Shown in pieces: positions 1 to 7,773 of a stretch of 37,335 nt of DNA. Under the pieces are notes generated by a model that was not told where the DNA came from, did not search any database, and worked only from the letters and a program-made list of their open reading frames with translations. This DNA comes from Synergistaceae bacterium. GTDB lineage: Bacteria; Synergistota; Synergistia; Synergistales; Aminobacteriaceae. Location of the stretch: assembly GCA_017448795.1 (NCBI GenBank), contig JAFSKV010000081.1, forward strand, positions 1 through 37,335, written 5' to 3'. Each line of letters starts with the position of its first letter. The first letter of the stretch is position 1. A program made the position numbers and the translations under genes.

Positions 1-51
1 CTCATCAAGCTGATGACGGTTGTAGCGTTGGTGCTTGCTCCGTTGTTCTAG
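1..51 (+). CDS. hppA: C-terminal end of a membrane-bound proton/sodium pyrophosphatase (partial)
   Basis: Only the last 16 codons and a TAG stop (49-51) are inside the window. The frame reads LIKLMTVVALVLAPLF. The LIKLM start and the following hydrophobic stretch resemble the C-terminal transmembrane helix of H+/Na+-translocating pyrophosphatases, which typically end with an N-I-L-I-K-L-M helix. In that family the enzyme couples PPi hydrolysis to ion pumping across the inner membrane. A Rho-independent terminator follows about 20 bp after the stop, which supports a real gene end here. The call rests on a very short stretch, so another polytopic membrane protein is possible. Confidence 0.55.
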   Translation, partial: LIKLMTVVALVLAPLF

Positions 52-68
52 GGATTAGCTGAAAGTTT

Positions 69-104
69 GACGGGAGGAGTCGGTGATGGCTTCTCCCGTT
101 TTTT
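69..104 (+). terminator. Rho-independent terminator of the upstream plus-strand gene
   Basis: A stem ACGGGAG (70-76) pairs with CTCCCGT (93-99) and is followed by a T-run through 104. It sits 18 bp after the stop of the partial gene. There is no T-run on the minus side, so it serves plus-strand transcripts. Confidence 0.75.
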
Positions 105-117
105 GCTGGCTAGAGTC

Positions 118-1353
118 TCACTTCTCACGTATCCTGATTCTTCCCCGGCGCAGGTAAATCACCGCAGTAGACGCAAGAACAAACCCCATGCTGAGTCCCG
201 CAAGCGAGATGAGGCAGTTCACCCCGTTCAGCTCAACCCATTCACGCGCACCCAGATATATCCCCGTTATCGCGAAATAGAACAGGTCGCCCGGTATCAG
301 CGGTATGATTGACGGGTAGACGAAATACGTCGACGGCTGCTTGCGCCTTATTGCGAGGAACTCAGCGTACAGCGCCGCCGCGGAAGCCGAGAGTGTCATG
401 TACCCGAAACGCCCCGCAATAATACCCGGAAGGTACACCACGCATACACGCGACAATGCCCCCCCAAGCCCCGCAAGCCACAAGTCCTTCACCGGTATCC
501 TGAAGACCACGCCGAACCCGACAGAGGCCGTGAAAGACAGCGCGACAAGCACAGCCGGGTTAGTCGGGGCGGAAATCGCCGGGCTTATCATCCCCTCAAC
601 ACCGAACATCAGGAACGCACCGTATATCCCAAGCGCAAGTGCCATAGTCTCAACAGAAATCTTCAGCATCTGCAATATACCGTTGCTCTCGTTGCCGCAG
701 AGAAGGTTGCGCATAGCGTTGACCAGAGGGATGCCGGGTATCACGAGCATTGAGACCGTTATCATGATGACCGCGAAATTCCCGTTGAAGCCGGAATATA
801 TGAACGCAAGAGCCACAGAAGCCGCCGCCCCCATAGTCAGCGAGTTCACAAGCATCCTGTCCAGCCCTGAGCGCTCAAGCCACCCCATCAGGAAGTGAAT
901 CAGGGCAGTAACGCACACAATCGGAACAGCGTCCCACAAAGTCGCCCCGAACATCACCCCAAGGCACAGCATCGCGCAGATTTTCCCGCCCAGCACAACA
1001 AGCTCCGGGTAATCGCCGACGTTCATGGCACGGTCAAGCATCTGGGACAAAGTTTTCGGGGCAGGCCTGATTTCCGCGACCTTGTAGGATAACTGATTGA
1101 GCGAGCGCAAACGGTCAAGGTGAATCCCGGATGAGTGTATCGAGATCTGCCGGGAGGAATAATTCCCCTCAGAGTCATACGCGCTAACTGACATGTGGGA
1201 GCTGAGGAGGTACACGCTGACTTCATGGAGGCCGTAAGCCCGGCAGACAGTCATAACCGCCGTGTGAATGCGCTCAAGGTTCGCCCCGCTCATAATCATG
1301 CTGCGGCTGAGGCTCACGCAGAACTCAAGAATGTAATCAATATCACGCGTCAT
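118..1353 (-). CDS. Threonine/serine exporter-like membrane protein (fused ThrE/YjjP-YjjB type)
   Basis: This 411-residue protein has a soluble N-terminal half (about residues 1-115, with SGANLERI and an SYNS-like segment) and then about ten hydrophobic helices. That is the layout of ThrE-family exporters, where the YjjP (DUF1212) and YjjB (DUF3815) parts are fused. Family members export L-threonine and L-serine, and some paired YjjP/YjjB proteins move dicarboxylates, so the substrate is not certain. The ATG (1351-1353) overlaps the folD stop by 4 bp (ATGA), so it is translationally coupled as the last gene of the fhs-fchA-folD operon. The context (C1-folate genes fed by serine and glycine) fits hydroxy-amino-acid balance. 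Confidence 0.8.
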   Translation of the reverse strand: MTRDIDYILEFCVSLSRSMIMSGANLERIHTAVMTVCRAYGLHEVSVYLLSSHMSVSAYDSEGNYSSRQISIHSSGIHLDRLRSLNQLSYKVAEIRPAPKTLSQMLDRAMNVGDYPELVVLGGKICAMLCLGVMFGATLWDAVPIVCVTALIHFLMGWLERSGLDRMLVNSLTMGAAASVALAFIYSGFNGNFAVIMITVSMLVIPGIPLVNAMRNLLCGNESNGILQMLKISVETMALALGIYGAFLMFGVEGMISPAISAPTNPAVLVALSFTASVGFGVVFRIPVKDLWLAGLGGALSRVCVVYLPGIIAGRFGYMTLSASAAALYAEFLAIRRKQPSTYFVYPSIIPLIPGDLFYFAITGIYLGAREWVELNGVNCLISLAGLSMGFVLASTAVIYLRRGRIRIREK

Positions 1354-2201
1354 AGTGCGAATCTTTCTGCTGACTCGATAACGTGCTTGGCGAGGACTGC
1401 TGTTGTTGCCGCTCCGACTCCGCCCGGCACTGGGGTGATTGCCCTCACAATCGGCGCAACTGACTCATAGTCCACATCACCGCACAATTTCCCCTCATCG
1501 TCGAGATTAATTCCCACGTCAACGACAACCTGCCCTTCTGACACGTACGAGGCATCAACGAACCTTGCCCGGCCTATCGCGGCAATGAGTATGTCGGCTC
1601 TGCGGGTGATTTCGGGGAGGCTCTGCGTGTGGGAGTGGCAGACTGTCACGGTTGCGTTCCGGGACATGAGGAGCATTGAGACCGGGCGGCCAATGACGAG
1701 GCTTCGGCCAATGACTGCTAAATTCTTGCCGTCCACGCTGACCCCGTAATAGTCGAGAAGCTCAACGCAGGCCTGGGCGGTGCAGGGAGGGAAGCCGGCC
1801 CCTGACCCGGTGAAGACTCCGGCGAGGGATGCGTCGGTCATGCAGTCGACATCTTTTGACGGGTCAAGAAGCTCACACGCGGCTCGTTCGGCGGCTTTGT
1901 CGGTCAATGGCCGGAACATCAGGCAGCCGTGAACGGACTCGTCGGCGTTAATCTCGCGGATATGCCCGGTGATTTCGCCAGCAGGAGCATCTGAAGGCAG
2001 GATGATTTTGCGGACGGCAATACCGATTTTCTCACAGCGTTTCACTGCCCCTGTCTCGTAGGCAATATCGCCCGGATTCTCCCCGACCCTGAGAGTCGCA
2101 AGCATCGGGACAATCCCAAGAGCCTTTAGCCTCTCACATCGTGCGGTGAGTTCATCAGTGAGTCCGGCGGCAACTGGTACGCCCTTCAACACATCGGCCA
2201 T
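1350..2201 (-). CDS. folD: Methylenetetrahydrofolate dehydrogenase (FolD family), cyclohydrolase site altered
   Basis: The 283-residue protein has the FolD fold. The N-terminal catalytic domain contains the VGENP segment and Tyr48. The Rossmann domain has VIGRSLVIGRPVSMLL, and the C-terminal folate-site motif is ITPVPGGVG. FolD oxidises 5,10-methylene-THF to 5,10-methenyl-THF with NAD(P)+ and then hydrolyses it to 10-formyl-THF. An ungapped alignment by eye to E. coli FolD around VG-x-NP places Ala52 at the essential cyclohydrolase lysine (E. coli Lys54, human Lys56). It also places Phe96 at the conserved glutamine of the VQLPLP motif. The aspartate of KDVD (Asp119) is kept. This predicts a dehydrogenase with weak or no cyclohydrolase activity. 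It lies 1 bp downstream of fchA, which can provide the missing step. Confidence 0.88.
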   Translation of the reverse strand: MADVLKGVPVAAGLTDELTARCERLKALGIVPMLATLRVGENPGDIAYETGAVKRCEKIGIAVRKIILPSDAPAGEITGHIREINADESVHGCLMFRPLTDKAAERAACELLDPSKDVDCMTDASLAGVFTGSGAGFPPCTAQACVELLDYYGVSVDGKNLAVIGRSLVIGRPVSMLLMSRNATVTVCHSHTQSLPEITRRADILIAAIGRARFVDASYVSEGQVVVDVGINLDDEGKLCGDVDYESVAPIVRAITPVPGGVGAATTAVLAKHVIESAERFAL

Positions 2202-2202
2202 G

Positions 2203-2835
2203 TTATACCCTCCTGACTATGAGAGTAACTTTCCCTGAAATGTCATCGGCTTTCTGCAAGTAATCGGCAAGCAATGTGTCAACTTCTGACTCTAAGGCCT
2301 GTGCTTCCGGGTTGTCCCTGAGACCGCTCGTGTTGATGTAAATGTTCATGGCGGCGGCGTTCATTGCGGCCTCGCACAGCAATACCCCGCATCCAACGTC
2401 AGAGATGAGCATGATATTTCCCTTCTCCATGACGATTTCAAGCATGTCCATAGCCTCACAGCAGCATCTCACCATCTCGATTGGGGCTTTGCAGGCTTTG
2501 ACGGCGGCGGCCTCGTAGATAGCTTTGCGGTTGGGGTAATCTTTGGGGAGCTTCCATGCGGCGGAAAGTTCAGGGAATGCCTTTGCGTCCTCGTCAGCAA
2601 GCTCAAGCATCCTGACCCGGAGCTTTTCTGCGCGCTTCACGATGTCCTTCATCTCGTCCTCAACCTCTGTGTATCTTCTGTTGCCGACGGTGAAATTCGC
2701 GGCCATCTCGCACAGTGCCGCACCCAATGCCCCGACAAGAGCAGACGCTGCCCCGCCTCCCGGCATGGTTACTTTTGAGCCAAGCAGCTTGGAGAAGTCA
2801 GCGCAAGATTCCTTCATCAAGAGTTTATCGGCCAT
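2203..2835 (-). CDS. fchA: Methenyltetrahydrofolate cyclohydrolase (FTCD_C / FchA family)
   Basis: A 210-residue all-helical protein of the cyclodeaminase/cyclohydrolase family, with the signature PGGGAASALVGALGAAL at residues 25-41. Family members are either the cyclodeaminase half of histidine-degrading formiminotransferase-cyclodeaminase or stand-alone methenyl-THF cyclohydrolases (FchA of purine- and amino-acid-fermenting clostridia). Its position between fhs (2 bp upstream) and folD (1 bp downstream) favours the cyclohydrolase role, 5,10-methenyl-THF to 10-formyl-THF. No formiminotransferase or hut gene is present in the window. A cyclodeaminase role cannot be excluded. Confidence 0.88.
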   Translation of the reverse strand: MADKLLMKESCADFSKLLGSKVTMPGGGAASALVGALGAALCEMAANFTVGNRRYTEVEDEMKDIVKRAEKLRVRMLELADEDAKAFPELSAAWKLPKDYPNRKAIYEAAAVKACKAPIEMVRCCCEAMDMLEIVMEKGNIMLISDVGCGVLLCEAAMNAAAMNIYINTSGLRDNPEAQALESEVDTLLADYLQKADDISGKVTLIVRRV

Positions 2836-2837
2836 GA

Positions 2838-4511
2838 CTAGAACAGCCCCCTTATCTTCCCGTCAGCATCAATATCAATGTTGAGGGCGGCGGGTTTCTT
2901 GGGAAGACCGGGCATCGTCATAATCTCACCAGTAACAGCAACGAGGAATCCTGCTCCTGCTGACAGCCTGACTTCGCGCACGGTGATTCTGAATCCTGAA
3001 GGCCGTCCGATTTTCGCCGGGTCATCCGAGAGCGAGTACTGAGTCTTCGCCATGCACACAAGGAGGTCATCTTTCCCCAGCCCGTGAATCTGCGCTAAAT
3101 CTTTTTCCGCCTGCGCTGTGAAGTCGACACCGTCAGCCCCGTAAATCTCCCGGGCGATTGCGTTCATCTTCTCTTTGGGGGACATGGCCGCGTCATAGAT
3201 GAACCTGAAACTTGACGGCTTCTCGCAGGCTTCCACGACTTTGCGGGCTAACTCTGTTCCTCCCTCGCCGCCTTTTGCCCACACCTCAGACAGAGCGAAT
3301 GACGCTCCGAGTTCCTCACACTTTTTCGCGACAAGAGCAAGCTCCGCCTCCGTGTCATTGGGGAAACGGTTAATCGCGACGACAACAGGCAGGCCGTACT
3401 TCTGGACGTTCTCGATGTGCTTGATGAGGTTGGGGATTCCTGCCTCAAGGGCGGGCAAGTCCTCAGTGTTAAGCTCGGTCTTCTTGCGGCCTCCGTGCAT
3501 CTTCAACGCCCTCACAGTAGCGACAACAACAACGGCATCCGGTTTCAGGCCTGCGACCCGGCATTTTATGTCGAGGAACTTCTCCGCCCCCAAGTCCGCG
3601 CCGAAGCCTGCCTCAGTAACGAGATAATCCGCGCACTTCAGTCCGAGCCTTGTTGCCTGCACAGAGTTACAACCGTGAGCAATGTTAGCGAACGGCCCGC
3701 CGTGAATGAACACCGGGCTTCCTTCGAGGGTCTGGACGAGATTCGGCTTGATTGCGTCCTTCAGCAGCACCGCCATTGACCCGGCCGCGCCTATATCGTG
3801 GGCTGTTACGGGCTTCCCGTCATAAGTGTACGCAAGAACAATCCTGCCGAGCCGTGCCTTCAGATCCATCAAGTCAGACGCAAGACACAGAATCGCCATG
3901 ACCTCAGACGCAACCGTGATGTCGAAGCCTGACTCGCGTGGCACACCGTTAGCTTTTCCGCCGAGACCGATAACGATGTTGCGTAGTGCGCGCTCGTTGA
4001 GATCCATCACCCTGCGGAATACGACTCTTCTTGGGTCAATGTTGAGCTCGTTTCCCTGCTGGATGTGGTTGTCGAGCATGGCCGCGCAGAGGTTGTGGGC
4101 TGTGGTGATTGCGTGAAGGTCGCCGGTGAAGTGAAGGTTGATGTCCTCCATCGGGATGACTTGCGCATAGCCCCCGCCAGCTGCTCCGCCTTTGAGTCCG
4201 AAGCTGGGGCCTAATGACGGTTCACGGAGGGCGGCCATCGCGTTTTTGCCGATTTTGCGGAGGCCGTCTGTGAGTCCGACTGTTGTTGTGGTCTTGCCTT
4301 CACCTGCGGGCGTGGGGGTGATGGCGGTAACGAGGATCAATTTTCCGTCGGGCTTGCCTGCGAGTCTTTTTGCTACGGAAGGTGAGAGCTTGGCTTTGTA
4401 CCTGCCGTAAAGCTCCAGCTCGTCCTCGGATATTCCGATTTTGTCGGCAACCTTGATGATAGGTTCGGGGGTTACTGACTGCGCAATCTCTATGTCGCTT
4501 GGAAATGGCAT
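2838..4511 (-). CDS. fhs: Formate--tetrahydrofolate ligase
   Basis: The 557 residues match the usual family length of about 556. The ATP-binding loop [12 protein letters not shown] is at residues 65-76, and the family blocks [10 protein letters not shown] and [12 protein letters not shown] follow. The enzyme interconverts formate, THF and ATP with 10-formyl-THF. In amino-acid fermenters the reverse direction can yield ATP. The ATG at 4509-4511 is preceded by AGGAGA at a normal distance. It is the first gene of a tight four-gene minus-strand operon with fchA, folD and the exporter-like gene, driven by an extended -10 promoter at 4550-4558. Confidence 0.97.
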   Translation of the reverse strand: MPFPSDIEIAQSVTPEPIIKVADKIGISEDELELYGRYKAKLSPSVAKRLAGKPDGKLILVTAITPTPAGEGKTTTTVGLTDGLRKIGKNAMAALREPSLGPSFGLKGGAAGGGYAQVIPMEDINLHFTGDLHAITTAHNLCAAMLDNHIQQGNELNIDPRRVVFRRVMDLNERALRNIVIGLGGKANGVPRESGFDITVASEVMAILCLASDLMDLKARLGRIVLAYTYDGKPVTAHDIGAAGSMAVLLKDAIKPNLVQTLEGSPVFIHGGPFANIAHGCNSVQATRLGLKCADYLVTEAGFGADLGAEKFLDIKCRVAGLKPDAVVVVATVRALKMHGGRKKTELNTEDLPALEAGIPNLIKHIENVQKYGLPVVVAINRFPNDTEAELALVAKKCEELGASFALSEVWAKGGEGGTELARKVVEACEKPSSFRFIYDAAMSPKEKMNAIAREIYGADGVDFTAQAEKDLAQIHGLGKDDLLVCMAKTQYSLSDDPAKIGRPSGFRITVREVRLSAGAGFLVAVTGEIMTMPGLPKKPAALNIDIDADGKIRGLF

Positions 4512-4549
4512 TGCTATTTCTCCTTTTGTTCGTGGAAATTTATTCGTGG

Positions 4550-4558
4550 ATTATAGCA
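4550..4558 (-). promoter_or_regulatory. Extended -10 promoter for the fhs operon
   Basis: The minus strand reads TGC-TATAAT (extended -10), about 40 bp before the fhs ATG. It is back to back with the divergent flavodoxin -10 at 4572-4577. A TTGACA on the minus strand (4580-4575) lies 21 bp upstream, longer than ideal. The two divergent promoters therefore overlap and may compete. Confidence 0.6.
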
Positions 4559-4571
4559 GAGGAGCAAAGTG

Positions 4572-4577
4572 TATAAT
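4572..4577 (+). promoter_or_regulatory. -10 element for the flavodoxin gene
   Basis: A perfect TATAAT lies 28 bp before the ATG at 4606. No good -35 is visible. A similar arrangement (GTGTATAAT then an A-rich stretch and CGG) precedes the DUF362 gene at 7823-7828, suggesting a shared promoter type. Confidence 0.55.
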
Positions 4578-4605
4578 GTCAAAGCAAAAACGGAGTGAGC
4601 CATTC

Positions 4606-5064
4606 ATGAGCAAGACACTTGTAGTATATTTCAGCAAGAGCGGACGCACCAAGACCATCGCCGAGACGATAGCCCGCGAGATTTCCGCCCCCCTCCACGA
4701 GATAATCACCCTCAAGAAATACCCGCGCACCTACCTCATGACCATACTTGAGTCGCGCAAGGAGTTCAAGCGCAACGAGAAGCCCGAACTCGCCAGCCCC
4801 AAGGTTGAGGATTTCGCCTCATATGACCGCATAATTCTGGGCTTCCCCGTGTGGTTCTGGACATGCCCGATGGCTGTTGTGTCGTGGCTCGAACAGTACG
4901 ACTTCAGCGGCAAGGAGATTTTCCCCTTCTGCACCAGCGGAAGCAGCTCATGCGCAAAGGCAACAGCAAAAATCCGCGGGCTATGCCCCGGCGCGAACGT
5001 CCACGACGGCATCAAGGCAAACACGATTGACGGCTCGAAAATCCGGGAGTGGCTCAAAGACTGA
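4606..5064 (+). CDS. Flavodoxin family protein
   Basis: The 152-residue protein begins with the beta-strand TLVVYFSKSGRTKTIAETIA. This is the flavodoxin phosphate-binding loop (S/T-x-[ST]-G-x-T type) that binds FMN phosphate. It continues with YDRIILGFPVWFWTCP and FPFCTSGSSS, which match the two FMN isoalloxazine loops of long-chain bacterial flavodoxin-like proteins. It probably serves as a cytoplasmic electron carrier or flavin-dependent reductase. The ATG at 4606 is chosen over upstream in-frame starts because GGAGTGAG (4592-4599) lies at a proper distance and because homology starts there. It converges with the SGNH gene, with only 5 bp between stops. Confidence 0.88.
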   Translation: MSKTLVVYFSKSGRTKTIAETIAREISAPLHEIITLKKYPRTYLMTILESRKEFKRNEKPELASPKVEDFASYDRIILGFPVWFWTCPMAVVSWLEQYDFSGKEIFPFCTSGSSSCAKATAKIRGLCPGANVHDGIKANTIDGSKIREWLKD

Positions 5065-5069
5065 CGGTC

Positions 5070-5630
5070 TCACCTGCACAGTGCCTCAGAGTACAGGTAC
5101 AAACCCCGTTTCGAGTTCGGGTGAATGTGGTCGTTGAGGTAACAGCCTGCTGTTGACGCGAGAATTTCAGCGGAGATTATTCCGTTCACGTCAAAATATT
5201 CATGGCCTTCATGAGCGCAATAATCCCTGAGAGCCTGAGAGTAAGACTCATTCTTGGCGAGCTTCTCGGAGTAAGTCAGCGGGGTAAACGGGTCTCCGTC
5301 ATCTGACCACCACGGGGCAATGTACGCGAACTTCGCGCCGGGATTCTTGTCCCTGATGAGGGCTTCGAGGGATTGCAGGCGTGAGACGTATTCGCCCGGA
5401 GTCATGGCGCAGGTACTAGGGTTGCAGTAGCGAACATCGTTTGTGCCGACCGCGACAACGTACAGCCCCGCTCCTGTTGAGGCGATTTCGTCAGCGTGGT
5501 CGATGAGAGTCTTGACCGTTCCGCCCCCGAATGAGACGTTGTGAATCTCAGCGGTGATTTGCCCTTCAAGCGGCTCATAGTAGGGATACCCGCCGTTCCT
5601 CGAACCCTGAGTAACCGAGTCGCCCGACAA
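5070..5630 (-). CDS. SGNH/GDSL hydrolase domain, probably the displaced C-terminal half of the CapA gene
   Basis: This 186-residue frame contains the SGNH blocks: GDSVTQG (nucleophile Ser), FGGGT (Gly), VVAVGTNDVR (GxND) and NDHIHPN (catalytic Asp and His). Such hydrolases deacetylate glycans or cleave esters on surface polysaccharides. The only local start is a TTG inside the motif itself (5628-5630). The beta-strand that normally precedes GDS (S-V-C-F-V-G) is encoded in the overlapping CapA frame. Removing one G from the GGG at 5623-5625 would join both frames into one CapA-SGNH protein. Whether this product is made alone is doubtful. Confidence 0.7.
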   Translation of the reverse strand: MSGDSVTQGSRNGGYPYYEPLEGQITAEIHNVSFGGGTVKTLIDHADEIASTGAGLYVVAVGTNDVRYCNPSTCAMTPGEYVSRLQSLEALIRDKNPGAKFAYIAPWWSDDGDPFTPLTYSEKLAKNESYSQALRDYCAHEGHEYFDVNGIISAEILASTAGCYLNDHIHPNSKRGLYLYSEALCR

Positions 5631-7080
5631 AGCACACTGACCCCTCCGAGTTCACCAGCCTCATGAAGCGCGAGTCCCTCACGTCAGCGGCAAGCGGTGA
5701 AACTTTCTCGCGGACATAGCCCCGTTCGTCAAAGTGCCAGCGTTCACGGACCATGTCGAAATTGAAGGCGTGCCCGAAGACTGTCGACGATATTACCCGG
5801 CAGACTTCCTCAGCGCGGGCAAGGTCATACGTCGTGAGGCGCGGGGATAATTCCCCGTCAGCAATCACACTCAGCGGTACAGGCCTGTAGTTGCCGTTCA
5901 TGTGCGCGCATGTCCACATGGGGATGATGCTTCCGCCGATGACTTCGCGCTTGTTACGGTCAATGTAGACTTCAACGAGGATGCTTGCGTCGCCGTTATA
6001 CTCGCGGTAAATGTTGGCGTAATTTCCCGGACACCACGCCGTGAAGACTCTTCTGCCGTTTACGGTTGAGATTTCTGCGGGCTGTACTGAGTGGGTGTGG
6101 TCGGCAAGGATTATGTCAGCCCCAAATTCCCGGAAGATTTCCCCCCAGGCTCGCTGGTAGTCGTCGGGCTTAGTGAGGAACTGCTCGCCCATGTGAGGCA
6201 GGACAACAATGAAATCCGGCTCTAACTCTTTTGCGCGGTCAAAGTCTCTCCTTACGCTTTCTTTGACGGCCTCGAAATTCTTGCTTGACGGTGAGACGAT
6301 AAGCGAAGTCAGGAAGCTCAAGTCCTTCGAGCGCAGAAGGTCATCCTCAGTGCAGCCGTTGCTCCCGTAAGTGTAGGACAAGACGGCGAACTTCAGCCCG
6401 GATTTCTCGATGAGCCTCACGCTGTGTGTGTCCTTGTCGTCCTGAGACCTGTAAGAGCCTGTGTGAGGGAGTCCGATTCTGTCGAGAACGTCGAGAGTCC
6501 TCAATGCTCCGTCCCTGCCCTTGTCGAGCAAATGATTGTTGGCGGTCGTAACCAAGTCAAAGCCCGCTCGCTTCACAGCCTCCCCGAAAGTGTCCGGGTA
6601 ATTCAGCGCAAGTGTCTTGCCGTCCCCGTAATTGCTCGTGGAATACCCGGCCTCACTGCCAGCCATGGGACCCTCGAACACTCCGATTGCTAGGTCTGCT
6701 GACTGTATGTATTCCCGCGTGAACTCGAACATGTCATCATAGCTCCCGTTTCCGCGCTTCACTTGGTCTTCAAGAAGTATCAAGTCCCCGCAGAATAGTA
6801 TCCTGAAAGCGTCCTGAAACTCGCGGCGTTGTGTTCCGGCCATGACTGGAGGAATGAAGAAATTCCCGGCCTCGCTGCCGCTGCGGATTCTCTTGGCTAT
6901 TTTCCATGCCCGGCGAAGAATATACTCCAAGAACTGGACGGCCTTGTTGTTGTTGTGGGACTGAAGCCAGCGTATGACGGCGGATTTTATTGCTGACTTG
7001 TTGATGCTTACGGTGATGAATCCGGCGTATACAGACCAGACTCCGGACATGACGATGACGGCAAGCAAAACTTTCTTCAT
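5575..7080 (-). CDS. CapA-like (PGA_cap) metallophosphatase-fold protein, frameshifted near its 3' end
   Basis: Of 501 residues, the N-terminus has a membrane anchor or signal (MKKVLLAVIVMSGVWSVYAGF). From about residue 90 the poly-gamma-glutamate CapA domain follows: FCGDLILLED, the central TANNHLLDKG (N-N-H), LPHMGEQF and ILADHTHSVQP. CapA-domain proteins are calcineurin-like metal-binding enzymes tied to capsule or polymer export. The final 20 or so residues (RLGYSGFEERRVSLL) have no family character. They are read after the point where the downstream SGNH frame takes over, so the natural product is probably longer. The start overlaps the stop of the acetyltransferase gene by 4 bp (ATGA). 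Confidence 0.82.
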   Translation of the reverse strand: MKKVLLAVIVMSGVWSVYAGFITVSINKSAIKSAVIRWLQSHNNNKAVQFLEYILRRAWKIAKRIRSGSEAGNFFIPPVMAGTQRREFQDAFRILFCGDLILLEDQVKRGNGSYDDMFEFTREYIQSADLAIGVFEGPMAGSEAGYSTSNYGDGKTLALNYPDTFGEAVKRAGFDLVTTANNHLLDKGRDGALRTLDVLDRIGLPHTGSYRSQDDKDTHSVRLIEKSGLKFAVLSYTYGSNGCTEDDLLRSKDLSFLTSLIVSPSSKNFEAVKESVRRDFDRAKELEPDFIVVLPHMGEQFLTKPDDYQRAWGEIFREFGADIILADHTHSVQPAEISTVNGRRVFTAWCPGNYANIYREYNGDASILVEVYIDRNKREVIGGSIIPMWTCAHMNGNYRPVPLSVIADGELSPRLTTYDLARAEEVCRVISSTVFGHAFNFDMVRERWHFDERGYVREKVSPLAADVRDSRFMRLVNSEGSVCFVGRLGYSGFEERRVSLL

Positions 7081-7625
7081 GACACCTGTTCTCCTTTACG
7101 TGAAATATAATCAGCCCAGCCGAAAAATTCCGGGGGGTTGCTCCTGTGATGCTCAAAGATTCTTGGCGCGGGCATAACTACTGTGCAGTTGTCCGGGATG
7201 TCGCACGTTACGACGCAGTTAGCCCCTATGCAGACGTTGTCGCCTATGCGGACTCCTCCGATGATTTTTGCCCCGCACCCTATGAAGACGTTATCCCCGA
7301 TTTTGGGCGCGCCTTGGTTCTTGCTGCCTTCGAGAGTGTTCGAGCCTATTGTTACCTGATGGAAGATTGTGCAGTTCTTGCCGATTTCTGCCCCTGCTGA
7401 GATGAATATTCCTGAGAGGCCGTGAGGAAAGACGGGGCATGAGGCTATGTGTGATTCTACAGGGACTGAGGCGTTGTGTATGATGAGATACCTCTTGTAG
7501 AGGAATGAATACATCAGGCGGGTGAAGCGTCTGCTTTGCGGGATTTTCTGGCGGATTGACCAGAATCTTGCGGGGGAAAAATCTCCTGTGAGGATTACTT
7601 TGATGATGTGAAGAAGCCTCCTCAT
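7077..7625 (-). CDS. Serine acetyltransferase-like hexapeptide-repeat acyltransferase
   Basis: The 182-residue protein has a left-handed beta-helix with hexapeptide repeats (ISAGAEIGKNCTIFHQVTIG, then IGDNVFIGCGAKIIGG and IGDNVCIGANCVV). This is the arrangement in serine O-acetyltransferases and polysaccharide acetyltransferases that use acetyl-CoA. Lying directly upstream of a CapA-SGNH unit, it more likely modifies a surface polymer than makes cysteine, but the sequence alone does not decide. The ATG at 7625 is preferred over an upstream in-frame start at 7652 because AGGAGG (7633-7638) is correctly spaced. A 55-codon leader frame ends on this ATG (ATGA overlap). Confidence 0.8.
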   Translation of the reverse strand: MRRLLHIIKVILTGDFSPARFWSIRQKIPQSRRFTRLMYSFLYKRYLIIHNASVPVESHIASCPVFPHGLSGIFISAGAEIGKNCTIFHQVTIGSNTLEGSKNQGAPKIGDNVFIGCGAKIIGGVRIGDNVCIGANCVVTCDIPDNCTVVMPAPRIFEHHRSNPPEFFGWADYISRKGEQVS

Positions 7626-7656
7626 CGCGGAGCCTCCTGCGTCAGGGCGCAATTAT

Positions 7657-7742
7657 GGCAACGGGCAACGGGCAACGGGCAACGGGCAACGGGCAACGGG
7701 CAACGGGCAACGGGCAACGGGCAACGGGCAACGGGCAACGGG
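7657..7742. repeat. Twelve perfect tandem copies of a 7-bp unit (GGCAACG)
   Basis: Positions 7657-7740 are exactly 12 uninterrupted copies of GGCAACG, plus two more matching bases. The array lies 32 bp upstream of the acetyltransferase ATG and immediately downstream (minus strand) of a consensus promoter. It is thus inside the 5' leader of the acetyltransferase-CapA-SGNH transcript. Perfect short units are prone to slippage. A one-unit change alters length by 7 nt, which changes reading frame and leader structure. Confidence 0.97.
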
Positions 7743-7744
7743 TA

Positions 7745-7773
7745 AGTATAGCGTTGTAATCCGTCAATGTCAA
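7745..7773 (-). promoter_or_regulatory. Consensus sigma-70 promoter reading into the heptanucleotide array
   Basis: On the minus strand TTGACA (7773-7768), a 17-bp spacer and TATACT (7750-7745) form a near-perfect housekeeping promoter. The predicted start is near 7738, inside the first repeat units, so the mRNA would begin with GTTGCCC repeats. Confidence 0.7.

Noticed and set aside
4441-4605. An N-terminal extension of the flavodoxin
   Set aside because: It overlaps the fhs coding start and both promoters. The SD and the first flavodoxin beta-strand place the start at 4606.
5623-5625. Programmed +1 frameshift joining CapA and SGNH
   Set aside because: No known slippery codon, stop-codon pause or SD-like stimulator is visible at GTC-GGG-CGA. 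An indel or error is more likely, although the fusion itself is kept as a finding.
7657-7742. The short repeats as a CRISPR array
   Set aside because: The unit is 7 bp, contiguous, with no spacers and no cas genes nearby. It is a simple tandem repeat.
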